Below, piece after piece: positions 1 through 8,115 of a stretch of DNA of 49,236 nucleotides (positions are counted from its first letter, which is position 1; each line of letters starts with the position of its first letter). The DNA lies in contig NZ_JACKSH010000260.1 of the NCBI RefSeq assembly GCF_025821625.1, forward strand, positions 1 to 49,236, read 5' to 3'. The stretch is from Mycolicibacterium pyrenivorans. Its GTDB lineage: Bacteria > Actinomycetota > Actinomycetes > Mycobacteriales > Mycobacteriaceae. The notes beneath the pieces are model-generated. The model did not search any database. It was not told the DNA's origin and was given only the letters and a program-made list of their open reading frames with translations. Position numbers and translations under genes: made by a program.

Positions 1-93
1 AAACGCCCGGACCCATCCCGAACCCGGAAGCTAAGCCTACCAGCGCCGATGATACTACCCACACGGGTGGAAAAGTAGGACACCGCCGAACAC
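1..93 (+). rRNA. rrf: 5S ribosomal RNA, 3' portion
   Basis: The first ~93 bases read as the 3' part of an actinobacterial 5S rRNA. The conserved segment ACCCATCCCGAACCCGG (loop C/helix III) and the closing GTAGGACACCGCCGAACAC are present; the 5' end lies outside the window. A strong hairpin follows about 10 nt later. The genes after it, ogt and alkA, are the same neighbours as downstream of the rRNA operon in M. tuberculosis. Confidence 0.95.
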
Positions 94-103
94 AAATTGA
101 AGT

Positions 104-136
104 CCTTTGCCCCCCAATTCTATTGGGGGGCAAAGG
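104..136 (+). terminator. Terminator hairpin of the rRNA operon
   Basis: A perfect 14-bp inverted repeat has arms CCTTTGCCCCCCAA (104-117) and TTGGGGGGCAAAGG (123-136) around the 5-nt loop TTCTA. It lies about 10 nt after the end of 5S and is followed by only a weak T run (CATTTCC), as is usual for mycobacterial intrinsic terminators. Since it also sits 20 nt beyond the stop of the convergent ogt gene, it could end transcription from both sides. Confidence 0.9.
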
Positions 137-155
137 CATTTCCGGGGCAAATAGA

Positions 156-659
156 TCAGTCGAACAATGTCGGGCAAACCGAGGCTTTCTGCCTCTCCAT
201 ATCGAGAAGTGCCCGCTTTCTTTCCAATCCACCGCCATATCCGGTGAGGCTGCCATTCGCCCCGATGACCCGATGGCAAGGCACGACGATGCCGATCGGA
301 TTGTGGCCGTTCGCCAGGCCGACGGCGCGCGATGCGTTGGGGGCGCCCAGCTGGCCTGCGATCTGCCCGTACGAACGAGTCTCGCCGTAGGGGATCGTCA
401 GCAATGCCGACCACACCCTGCGCTGGAACGTCGTCCCGACCAGGTCCAGCTCCAGGTCGAACTCGGTGCGCTCCCCGCGGAAGTACTCCTCGAGCTGCTC
501 GACGGCGTCGGGGAACGCGGCGTCATCGCGTTGCCAATCGTCCCGATTCGGTTCGTAAGTCTGATCGACCATCCGCAGGTGCCTCAGCCGTCCCGCCGTG
601 CCTGCGAGCGTCAGCTTGCCGACGGGACTGTGCATCGTCCGATAGCGCAGGTGTTGCAT
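156..659 (-). CDS. ogt: Methylated-DNA-protein cysteine methyltransferase
   Basis: A 167-residue O6-alkylguanine-DNA alkyltransferase, which transfers the alkyl group irreversibly to its own cysteine. The active-site motif PCHRVIG is at about 127-133, making Cys128 the acceptor; the DNA-binding part with TFQRRVW and SYGQIAG lies before it. The open frame extends upstream into alkA, but AAGGAG sits just before two tandem ATGs at the alkA stop. The second ATG (659) has the better spacing (5 nt) and abuts the alkA TGA, so the two genes are probably translationally coupled. M. tuberculosis has the same pair (Rv1316c/Rv1317c). Cytoplasmic direct-reversal repair. Confidence 0.93.
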   Translation of the reverse strand: MQHLRYRTMHSPVGKLTLAGTAGRLRHLRMVDQTYEPNRDDWQRDDAAFPDAVEQLEEYFRGERTEFDLELDLVGTTFQRRVWSALLTIPYGETRSYGQIAGQLGAPNASRAVGLANGHNPIGIVVPCHRVIGANGSLTGYGGGLERKRALLDMERQKASVCPTLFD

Positions 660-2146
660 CATCTCTCCTTGGGTGGCCAGTGGTTGACCGCGTGGTCGAG
701 TGCGGTCCAAAGGTGTTGGGTGGCATAGGAGCGCCACGGCCGCCAGCTGCTACTGCGTTCGACGAGAAGCCTCAGTGTCGCCGGCAGTCCGAGCTGCCGT
801 GCGGCGACCGCCACACCCAGGTCGGTCACCGGGAATGCGTCCGGATCGCCGAGGCCCCGCATCGCGATCATCTCCGCGGACCAGGGGCCGATCCCGGGCA
901 GCTCGAGCAGTTGGTTCCGCGCCGCGTTCCAGTCACACCCGGAATCGAGCACGACGTCCCCGTCGTTCAACGCGGCGATCAGCGAAGCCAGCGACCGCTG
1001 CCGGGATTTCGGGAACGCCAGGTGCCGCACGTCGATGTCGGAAAGGTCGGCGGCCGCGGGAAATACGTGTGTCAGTCCCCCATCAGCGTCGTTGATCGTG
1101 CTGCCGTAGGCCGTCACGATCCGTCCGGCGTGGGTGCGCGCCGCCTCCATCGACACCTGTTGGCCCAGCACCACCCGGATGGCGAGCTCGTGCTCGTCGA
1201 CGGTCCGCGGAATGCGCTGCCCGGGTGCCTTCGCGATCAGCACGCCGAGTCCCTCGTCGGCGCTGAGGGCGTCGACAATGGCCTCGGGGTCGGCGTCCAG
1301 GTCGAGCAGCCGACGACATCGGGCGATCGCCGCCGACAGGTCGCGAAAATCGTCCACCACCAGACGGCACCGCACGTGATCGGGGTGAGGTCGCAGGCTG
1401 ACGATTCCGGTGCCGTGCGGCAGTCGTAGCGTCCGCCGATACGCCCCGCCACGCACTTCCTCGACGCCCGGGACGGCGCTGGCCGCGAGATGGCCGAAAA
1501 GCCCCTCGTAGGAGAACGGAGTCCGCACCGGAAGCCGCAACGACATCACGCCGGTGCGGACGGTGTCGTCGCGGTCGAATCGTGTTCGAGCCCTTTGGCG
1601 TAGCGATGTCGGCGTGAGGTCGCACACCGTGCGTACGGTGTCGTTGAACTGGCGGATGCTGGAGAAGCCTGCCGCGAAGGCGACGTCGCCGAATGGCATG
1701 TCGGTGGTCTCGATCAGTACGCGTGCCATCTGGCTCCGCTGTGCCCTGGCCAGCGCCAGCGGGGCCGCCCCGACCTCCGCGTGCATGAGCCGCTCGAGCT
1801 GGCGCACGGTGTATCCCACCCGGCCCGCCAACCCGGTGACGCCCTCGCGGTCCACGGTGCCATCGGCGATCAGGCGCATCGCCCGGGCGACGACGTCGCC
1901 GCGCACATTCCATTCGGGGGAACCTGGTGAGGCGTCCGGCCTGCATCGTTTGCACGCGCGGAACCCGGCGCGCTGGGCAGCCGCCGCCGTGGGATAGAAA
2001 CGCATGTTGCGGGCGTAGGGGGGCCGGACCGGGCAGCTGGGCCTGCAGTAGATCCTCGTGGTGAGGACCGCGGTGACGAACCAGCCGTCGAACCGCGCGT
2101 CCTTGGCCTGCACGGCTCGGTAGCAGCGGTCGAAGTCGGTGTGCAT
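659..2146 (-). CDS. alkA: Ada-type regulator fused to 3-methyladenine DNA glycosylase
   Basis: A 495-residue three-part protein. The N-terminal Ada metal-binding domain has Cys34, Cys38, Cys65 and Cys68 (IYCRPSCP and ACKRC). By alignment Cys34 would be the phosphotriester methyl acceptor. An AraC-type helix-turn-helix follows at about 85-185. The C-terminal AlkA glycosylase (about 200-490) carries the helix-hairpin-helix LPGIGPWSAE (416-425) and a likely catalytic Asp442 in VTDLGV. It should sense methyl damage, activate the adaptive response and excise alkylated bases. Length and layout match M. tuberculosis Rv1317c. GGAGG lies 22 nt upstream of the ATG, too far for a normal ribosome site; the start is chosen by homology. 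It is first in the operon with ogt. Confidence 0.93.
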   Translation of the reverse strand: MHTDFDRCYRAVQAKDARFDGWFVTAVLTTRIYCRPSCPVRPPYARNMRFYPTAAAAQRAGFRACKRCRPDASPGSPEWNVRGDVVARAMRLIADGTVDREGVTGLAGRVGYTVRQLERLMHAEVGAAPLALARAQRSQMARVLIETTDMPFGDVAFAAGFSSIRQFNDTVRTVCDLTPTSLRQRARTRFDRDDTVRTGVMSLRLPVRTPFSYEGLFGHLAASAVPGVEEVRGGAYRRTLRLPHGTGIVSLRPHPDHVRCRLVVDDFRDLSAAIARCRRLLDLDADPEAIVDALSADEGLGVLIAKAPGQRIPRTVDEHELAIRVVLGQQVSMEAARTHAGRIVTAYGSTINDADGGLTHVFPAAADLSDIDVRHLAFPKSRQRSLASLIAALNDGDVVLDSGCDWNAARNQLLELPGIGPWSAEMIAMRGLGDPDAFPVTDLGVAVAARQLGLPATLRLLVERSSSWRPWRSYATQHLWTALDHAVNHWPPKER

Positions 2147-2271
2147 GACATCGACAATTACACGTGGCCTCCGACATCACTGGCGGAAAACCGACATGGT
2201 CGTCGCGATGTCCCCGGCCAACGGAGCAGCGGCGGCTGCCCACCCCGGATCTTCATCAGAAACGGCGGCGG

Positions 2272-4734
2272 TCAGGCCCCTGTTCTAGGATCCAGGTGCT
2301 GCCGCACCGCCGACGCACTGTCGGCCGTCAACGCCCACCCCGCGGCCGCGGTCGCTCGACGACTGTCCAGTGCGCGGACCGCCTCCTTGGTGGTCGCGAT
2401 CGCCGGCGGGGTGACCGACAGCGCGTCGACGCCCAACCCGATCAACAGCCCCGTCGCACGTTCGTCGGCGGCGAACTCACCGCACACTGACACCGACGCG
2501 TGGCCGGCCGCACCTCGGCAGGTGCTGCGGATCAGCGCCAGCAGGCCCGGGTCGAACGTGTCACCGATCCCGGCCACCGCATCGTTGTTGCGGTCCGCGG
2601 CCAGTGCGTACTGGGTGAGGTCGTTGGTGCCGATCGAGAGGAAGTCGACGTGCCGGGCGAAGGCGGCGGCCTTGAGCGCCGCGGCGGGCACCTCGACCAT
2701 CATCCCGACCTCCAGATCCGCCGGACAGGGCCGCCCGGTCGCCGCGAGCGCCTCGTCGAGCAGGCGGCGGGCGGCGAACAACTCGTCGAGGGTGCTCACC
2801 ATCGGGAACATCACGCTGACCGGAGTCTGCTGCGCCACCCGGGCTATCGCCACCAGTTGATCGGACAGTAGCTGCGGATGGTGCAGGGACAGCCGGATGC
2901 CGCGCACCCCGAGGAACGGGTTCATCTCTGCCGGGGTGGGCAGGAAGTCCAACGGCTTGTCCCCACCGACGTCCAAGGTGCGCAGCGTGATTCGCCTGCC
3001 GTCCATCGATTCGGCGATCTTGCGGTACACCGCGGTCTGTTCCTCGACGTCCGGCGCAACCGGCCGGCCGAGGAACAGGAACTCGGTACGGATCAGGCCT
3101 GCGTAATCGGCGCCGGCCGCCACGGCGGCCCTCGCGTCGTCCACCGAACCGAGATTCGCCCCGACCGGCACGATCACCCCATCGGTGGTGATCGCCGGTT
3201 CGGTCGCCCTCGCCCTGGCGGTGCGCTGCCGAAGCGCCAGCGCCGCCACCCGGTCACCGAACTGCCGCCGGATGTCCTCGGGTGGGTCGACGATGAACTC
3301 ACCGCTGGTGCCGTCCACCGCGACCACGGTGCCCTCGGCGATGCCGAGGAGGGCGGGGCCCGCGCCGACGACAGCGGGAATGCCCTTGGCGCGCAGCAGG
3401 ATGACGTTGTGCGAGTGCGGGCTGCCGAAGGCCAGCACGACGGCGGCCACCTGGTCGGGCACGAGCTCGGCGGCTTCGGCCGGCGTGAGGTCGGCCGCGA
3501 CGAGAATCCCGGTGGTGTCCACCGCCGCGACCGCCGAGCCGAGCATGGCCCGCAACACCTGGTCACCCACCGCGGTGACATCCTCGGCCCTGGCCTTCAG
3601 ATACGGATCGGGCAGCGCCGTGAACTCCGCCGCCACGTCGGTCACCGCCGCCGACCAGGCCGCCACCGCCGACTCGCCGGCGTTGATGCGGGCGCGGACC
3701 CCGTCGAGCAGCTCGGTGTCGTCGAGCAGCAGTTGGTGCGCGTCGAAGATCGACGCCTCGGCTTCGCCGACCTCTCGCGCGGTCCGGGTGCGCAGCTGGC
3801 CGATGGTGCGCCGAACACCCGCGATGGCCTTGCTCACCCGTCGCCATTCGGCGGTCGGGTCTTCGGCGGCGGTGTCCGGAATCGCGATCGGCCGCTTTTG
3901 CGCGGAGCGGGCCGGCCCGATCCCGAGACCGGGGGAGGCGCCGATCGGAGCCTGAGCTCCAACGGGCTCGGCGGTGGTGACCGAGGGCTCGCTGAGTGGC
4001 TCATCGAAATGCCGGGCCGCCAGCGCGAGGATGTGGTCGAGTGTCTCGGCGGCCTGGCTGCCGGAGACACGCACCTCGACCTCGTGACCGCTTCGCACGC
4101 CCAGCGTCGCGATCTTGGAAAGACTTCCCGCACCAACCCATTCCGAGTTCGTCGAGCGGTTGCGGATGAACGCCCGGGCATCTCGCCTGCGCGCCTCCTG
4201 GACGAGGCGGGCCGCGGGCCTGGCATGTAGCCCGTGCGGATTGGCGACAACAAAGCTGCCGGTCAGTTCACCGGCCTCGGCGGGGGCTTCGACGGTTGAA
4301 ACGGTCGCCGGCGCCGGATCCAGATGGCCGATCTTGCCGGCCAGCGCGCCGGTCGCCTCGGCCACGACCTCGGCGGCCGACGACCCGCCGGCTGCCGCGA
4401 CGGCTGCGACCACCAGACCCTCCACCAACGGGGCCGGGCACAGCACCACGCGCTCACGGAGGTCGTCGTCGAGCAGGTCGAGGGCGAGTTCGGCCGACAG
4501 CACGGCACTTCCGAGGTCCATCAGCACCACCACGCCGGCGCCCTGGTCGGCCGCGGTGATGGCCTCGACGATCTGCGTGGCGTCGGTACCGAAGGTGGTG
4601 TCGTCGAGTCCGGCGGCGATGGTGATCTTCAACTGTCTGCCGTGCACCATCTCCTGCGCAAGCCCGACGGCCGCTCGCGCCAGCGCTCGGCTGTGGGAGA
4701 CGACGACGAGTCCGACCAACCCGGCGGCGGTCAT
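2272..4734 (-). CDS. dhaM: PTS-dependent dihydroxyacetone kinase DhaM, EIIA-HPr-EI fusion
   Basis: An 820-residue multiphosphoryl donor. Residues 1-125 form the mannose-type EIIA domain, with the phospho-histidine in VVVSHSRALA. An HPr domain follows at about 155-245 (NPHGLHARPAA, His in GLHARP). Residues 265-820 are an apparently complete Enzyme I: phosphohistidine region SPHSHNVILLRAKGIPAVVG, PEP-site IGTNDLTQYALAADRNN, and SVCGEF with the expected Cys. The chain could pass phosphate from PEP to EIIA and on to DhaL-bound ADP. Known E. coli DhaM is about half this length with a truncated EI, so this version looks self-sufficient. It overlaps the dhaL stop by 4 nt (ATGA), the last gene of glpF-dhaKLM. 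Confidence 0.93.
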   Translation of the reverse strand: MTAAGLVGLVVVSHSRALARAAVGLAQEMVHGRQLKITIAAGLDDTTFGTDATQIVEAITAADQGAGVVVLMDLGSAVLSAELALDLLDDDLRERVVLCPAPLVEGLVVAAVAAAGGSSAAEVVAEATGALAGKIGHLDPAPATVSTVEAPAEAGELTGSFVVANPHGLHARPAARLVQEARRRDARAFIRNRSTNSEWVGAGSLSKIATLGVRSGHEVEVRVSGSQAAETLDHILALAARHFDEPLSEPSVTTAEPVGAQAPIGASPGLGIGPARSAQKRPIAIPDTAAEDPTAEWRRVSKAIAGVRRTIGQLRTRTAREVGEAEASIFDAHQLLLDDTELLDGVRARINAGESAVAAWSAAVTDVAAEFTALPDPYLKARAEDVTAVGDQVLRAMLGSAVAAVDTTGILVAADLTPAEAAELVPDQVAAVVLAFGSPHSHNVILLRAKGIPAVVGAGPALLGIAEGTVVAVDGTSGEFIVDPPEDIRRQFGDRVAALALRQRTARARATEPAITTDGVIVPVGANLGSVDDARAAVAAGADYAGLIRTEFLFLGRPVAPDVEEQTAVYRKIAESMDGRRITLRTLDVGGDKPLDFLPTPAEMNPFLGVRGIRLSLHHPQLLSDQLVAIARVAQQTPVSVMFPMVSTLDELFAARRLLDEALAATGRPCPADLEVGMMVEVPAAALKAAAFARHVDFLSIGTNDLTQYALAADRNNDAVAGIGDTFDPGLLALIRSTCRGAAGHASVSVCGEFAADERATGLLIGLGVDALSVTPPAIATTKEAVRALDSRRATAAAGWALTADSASAVRQHLDPRTGA

Positions 4735-5378
4735 CCGCCCACTCCGAAAACTTTTGCCGCAGCGGTGATCAGCATCGCCGAGGAGGTCGCGCCCGGATCG
4801 ATGTGTCCGACGCTGCGCTGCCCGAGGTAGCTCGCTCTGCCCTTGCGCGCGACCATCGATTCCGTGGCCTCGCGACCCTGGTCGGCGGCCGCCGCTGCCT
4901 CGCGCAGGGCGGTCGCGAGGGCTGCGCCCGACGCCAGCGCACCGTCGAGGGCGTCCAGCGCGGGTGCCAGCGCGTCGAACATCGTCTTGTCGCCTGCCTC
5001 GGCCCGGCCGCGTGCGACCACGCCGTCGACGCCGGCACGCAGTGCCTTCGCCAACTCGGTTGCGCCCGCGGAGCCGGCACCGAAGGCCGTCGCCATCCGG
5101 AGAAACAGCGTCCCGTACAGCGGTCCGCTGGCGCCGCCGACCGAACTTACCAATGTCATGCCGACTTTCTTGAACAGCGCGGGCAGGTCGGCGGGCGGCG
5201 CTTCGTCGAGCGCTGCGATGACGGCGGACATTCCCCGGTCCATGTTGATTCCATGGTCGGCGTCACCGATCGCCGCGTCGAGATCGCTGAGGTACTGGGC
5301 GTTCTCGGCGATCACCCGCGCGAACTCGCGCAGCCATTCGGTGACGACGGTGGTGTCGATGTCCTGGTCGGCGCTCAT
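4731..5378 (-). CDS. dhaL: Dihydroxyacetone kinase ADP-binding subunit DhaL
   Basis: A 215-residue DhaL. The Mg/ADP-binding aspartates are in AIGDADHGINMDRG near residues 35-48, and SSVGGASGPLYGT is the conserved nucleotide-capping loop. In PTS-type kinases DhaL keeps its ADP bound permanently and is rephosphorylated in place by DhaM, then phosphorylates the dihydroxyacetone held by DhaK. The ATG immediately follows the dhaK stop with no gap, and the stop overlaps the dhaM start, so translation of the three subunits is tightly coupled. Confidence 0.95.
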   Translation of the reverse strand: MSADQDIDTTVVTEWLREFARVIAENAQYLSDLDAAIGDADHGINMDRGMSAVIAALDEAPPADLPALFKKVGMTLVSSVGGASGPLYGTLFLRMATAFGAGSAGATELAKALRAGVDGVVARGRAEAGDKTMFDALAPALDALDGALASGAALATALREAAAAADQGREATESMVARKGRASYLGQRSVGHIDPGATSSAMLITAAAKVFGVGG

Positions 5379-6386
5379 TCAGCAGCCCTTTCGCAGTGCG
5401 GGGGTGTTGACCGGGTGATCCCACAGGCGCAACAGGTCGTCGTCGGTGCGCAGCAGGGTGACCGAGCAGCCCGCCATGTCCAGGCTGGTGATGTAGGGCC
5501 CGACCAGCGACCGGGCCACCGTCACGCCGGCCTTCTCCAGGATCGCCGCGATCTCGGAGTACATGACGTAGAGCTCGAGCGGCGGCGTCGCGCCCATGCT
5601 GTTGACGAACAGGATGACACCCGTGCCGGAGGCGCCGTCGGCGAAGTCGAGATCCGCGAGGATGGGCTCGAGCAGCAGCTCGGCGACCGCCCGCGCCGAT
5701 TGCAGTGGGAGCCGCTGCCGGCCGGGCTCGCCGTGGATTCCGATGCCGAGTTCGATCTGGTCTTCGGGCAGATCGAAAGTGGGATGGCCGACGGCCGGGA
5801 CCGTGCACGACGTGAGCGCCACTCCCATGCTGCGGGCGGAGTCGTTGACCCGCCGGGCGACGCCCACCACTTCGGCGAGGCTGCGGCCCTCATCGGCCGC
5901 GGCTCCGGCCAGCTTCTCCACCAGCACCGTCGCCCCGACGCCGCGGCGGCCGGCGGTGTACGTGCTGTCCTGCACCGCGACATCGTCGTCGACGATGATC
6001 GACCGGACGTCGATGCCTTCGTCCTGGGCCAGTTCGGCGGCCATCTCGAAGTTCATCACGTCGCCGGTGTAGTTCTTCACGATGTGTAGGACGCCGGCGC
6101 CGCCGTCGACGGTCTTGGTCGCCTCCAGCATCTGGTCGGGCACCGGCGAGGTGAAGATCTCGCCTGCGCATGCCGCGTCCAGCATGCCCGCGCCGACGAA
6201 GCCGCCGTGTAGCGGTTCGTGGCCCGAACCGCCGCCGGAGACAAGCGCGACCTTGCCCGACACCGGGGCGTCACCGCGATAGATGATCCGGTTGGTGTGG
6301 TCGACGCGCAGACCCGGGTGGGCAAGTGCCATGCCGCGCAATGCTTCTGCGACGACATCACCGGGGTCGTTGATGAGCTTCTTCAT
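5379..6386 (-). CDS. dhaK: Dihydroxyacetone kinase substrate-binding subunit DhaK
   Basis: A 335-residue DhaK. The motif GGGSGHEPLHGGFVG (about 50-65) contains the histidine that caps the active site. The histidine in IGIHGEPG (about 217-224) should form the hemiaminal link to dihydroxyacetone. The ATG (6386) is 12 nt after the glpF stop, with GGAGCCACC as ribosome site. The product would turn dihydroxyacetone, formed from glycerol by a dehydrogenase not found here, into DHAP for glycolysis. Confidence 0.95.
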   Translation of the reverse strand: MKKLINDPGDVVAEALRGMALAHPGLRVDHTNRIIYRGDAPVSGKVALVSGGGSGHEPLHGGFVGAGMLDAACAGEIFTSPVPDQMLEATKTVDGGAGVLHIVKNYTGDVMNFEMAAELAQDEGIDVRSIIVDDDVAVQDSTYTAGRRGVGATVLVEKLAGAAADEGRSLAEVVGVARRVNDSARSMGVALTSCTVPAVGHPTFDLPEDQIELGIGIHGEPGRQRLPLQSARAVAELLLEPILADLDFADGASGTGVILFVNSMGATPPLELYVMYSEIAAILEKAGVTVARSLVGPYITSLDMAGCSVTLLRTDDDLLRLWDHPVNTPALRKGC

Positions 6387-6398
6387 GGCGGTGGCTCC

Positions 6399-7175
6399 TC
6401 AGGCTGCGCTGGTGGTCTGGGGGGTGGGCTCGGCGGGCACGGTGACCGGGTCCGCGGATGCGGAATCGGTGCGGGTGCGGGAGATCGCGACGTAGGTCAG
6501 GGCGGCGACGATGCCGGCGAGGAACTCCGCGCCGAGGTAGACCGGAAGCTGGCCCCACGACACCTCCCCGCCGGCGAGTTGCTGGATGAACATCGGCCCG
6601 AAGGTGCGGGCCGGGTTGATCGAGGCTCCGGTCGTGGGCGCGACGGGGATGATCGCGGCGAAGACCACCAGGCCGATCGCCACCCCGGCGAACCCCGCCG
6701 ACGCCTTGCGATGGATCACGCCGAACACGGTGAACACGAGAATGAACGTACCCACGAACTCGGCGAAAAAGGCCTGGATTGCCGGGGTTTCACCGGAGTA
6801 GGCGGCCACGCCGAGGCCGACATCGCTGGCGGCCATGCCGAGTACCCCGATGATCGCGGCCGCACCGGCGATGGCGCCGACGACCTGCGCGCCGATGTAG
6901 GCGGGTACCCGCGCCCAGGAGAATTTACCGGTGACGGCCAGGCCGATGGTGACCGCGGGGTTGATGTGGTTGCCGGAGATGTGGCCCAGCGCGTAGATCG
7001 TCGCCACCACGATGGTGGCGAACGCGAAGGAGATCATCCCCAGGTCCGCCATCGTGAACGGGGCGTCACCGTTGACGATGAGGGTGGCGGGCACGGCACC
7101 GACGCCGATGAACACCAGGAAGGCGGTGCCGAGTGCTTCTGCCACGAGCATCTGCGGGAGTGAAGGCTCGTCCAT
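6399..7175 (-). CDS. glpF: Glycerol facilitator / aquaglyceroporin (MIP family)
   Basis: A 258-residue inner-membrane channel. The two MIP half-helix motifs are NHINPAVTIG and SINPARTFGP (NPA and NPAR), within about six membrane segments. The frame is open upstream to 7307, but AGAGGAG lies 6 nt before the ATG at 7175 and the family's N-terminus begins there. It heads the leftward operon glpF-dhaK-dhaL-dhaM, which points to glycerol or dihydroxyacetone as the permeant. The alternative is a water-specific aquaporin; the kinase operon makes a glycerol channel more likely. Confidence 0.92.
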   Translation of the reverse strand: MDEPSLPQMLVAEALGTAFLVFIGVGAVPATLIVNGDAPFTMADLGMISFAFATIVVATIYALGHISGNHINPAVTIGLAVTGKFSWARVPAYIGAQVVGAIAGAAAIIGVLGMAASDVGLGVAAYSGETPAIQAFFAEFVGTFILVFTVFGVIHRKASAGFAGVAIGLVVFAAIIPVAPTTGASINPARTFGPMFIQQLAGGEVSWGQLPVYLGAEFLAGIVAALTYVAISRTRTDSASADPVTVPAEPTPQTTSAA

Positions 7176-7251
7176 ACTTGCTCTCCTCTGAGTCGGCACG
7201 AGTCGCCGGAACTGTGACAACTGCCGTTCACCTGTCGGCGATATCGGATTG

Positions 7252-7270
7252 CATTCGATAATGTCGAATG
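7252..7270. promoter_or_regulatory. Palindromic operator candidate between glpF and iclR
   Basis: A perfect inverted repeat, CATTCGA (7252-7258) and TCGAATG (7264-7270) with a 5-nt spacer TAATG, lies in the only intergenic stretch between the divergent glpF operon and the IclR gene. It is about 77 nt from the glpF start and 67 nt from the regulator start. The length and position suit an IclR-dimer site controlling both promoters. Binding is inferred. Confidence 0.55.
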
Positions 7271-7336
7271 TGATCTGGACCATACGCTTATGCTTCGAGG
7301 GGCACAAGGGGTGCGCTCGACAGAAAGCGGGAGTAG

Positions 7337-8080
7337 ATGATCCAGGCGGTCGATCGGGCGCTACGCATCCTCACCGTGCTGCAGGGTGGGCGGAGGATGA
7401 GCCTGGGGGAGATCGCGGCGGCGATCGACCTGGCACCGTCGACCGTGCACGGGCTGATCCGCACCCTGCTCGCGCATGGGATGGTCCAGCAGGAAGTCGA
7501 TTCGGGGCGTTACCGTCTCGGTCCGGCGACGCTGCGGTTGGGCAACGTCTACCTGGAGACGCTGGAACTGCGCGCGCGGGTGGCGATCTGGGCCGAGGGG
7601 CTGGCGCGGCGAACCGGCTGTGCGGTGCGGACGGCCGTGTTGCTGTTCGACGAGATCGTCGTCGTCGCCCACGAACCCCGACCCGATGGGACCCGCCAGA
7701 TGCCCGAGGTCGGCATCGTGATCCCCGCCCATGCCAGCGCGCTGGGCAAGGCGCTGTTGGCGTTCGCCGCCGAGGACGTCCCCCCGGGGCCGTTGCGCAG
7801 CATGACCGGTGAGACGATCACCGACCACGCGGTGTTGGCCGCGCAACTCGCCACCGTGCGCGCCACCGGCATCGCCGACGAGGTCGAGGAAGCGGTGATC
7901 GGTGAATGTGCTTGTGCTGCCGCGGTGTTCGACTCTTCGGGTGAGGCCATCGGAGCGATCGGCCTTGTCGTTCCCGCCGCCAGGTGGCCGATGGAGCCCG
8001 CCGACATCGACGCGCTGCGCGACGCTGCACGCACGGTGTCGCGCGAACTCGGTGCCCCGGTGTGGCCGGCGCCCCGCTAG
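7337..8080 (+). CDS. IclR-family transcriptional regulator of the glycerol/DHA operon
   Basis: A 247-residue IclR-type protein. The N-terminal winged helix-turn-helix (about 1-65) contains MSLGEIAAAIDLAPSTVHGL. The C-terminal effector domain (about 75-240) contains VIPAHASALGKALLAF, the family's ligand-pocket signature, and an ECACAAAVFDSSG strand. The ATG at 7337 is preceded by AGCGGGAG. It is divergent from glpF across a short intergenic region with a palindrome, the usual layout for a local regulator. The ligand may be glycerol, dihydroxyacetone or a phosphorylated product; the sequence does not say which. Confidence 0.9.
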   Translation: MIQAVDRALRILTVLQGGRRMSLGEIAAAIDLAPSTVHGLIRTLLAHGMVQQEVDSGRYRLGPATLRLGNVYLETLELRARVAIWAEGLARRTGCAVRTAVLLFDEIVVVAHEPRPDGTRQMPEVGIVIPAHASALGKALLAFAAEDVPPGPLRSMTGETITDHAVLAAQLATVRATGIADEVEEAVIGECACAAAVFDSSGEAIGAIGLVVPAARWPMEPADIDALRDAARTVSRELGAPVWPAPR

Positions 8081-8115
8081 CCGAGGCGGCACGTCGAAGA
8101 CGAGAGGGCAGCGCG

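Noticed and set aside
123..728. Long plus-strand frame of 201 codons opposite ogt
   Set aside because: It is antisense to ogt, whose motifs are clear. High GC makes long shadow frames common.
2878..4230. 450-codon plus-strand frame opposite dhaM
   Set aside because: Composition is that of a shadow frame (rich in Arg, Gly, His, Asp) with no domain signature.
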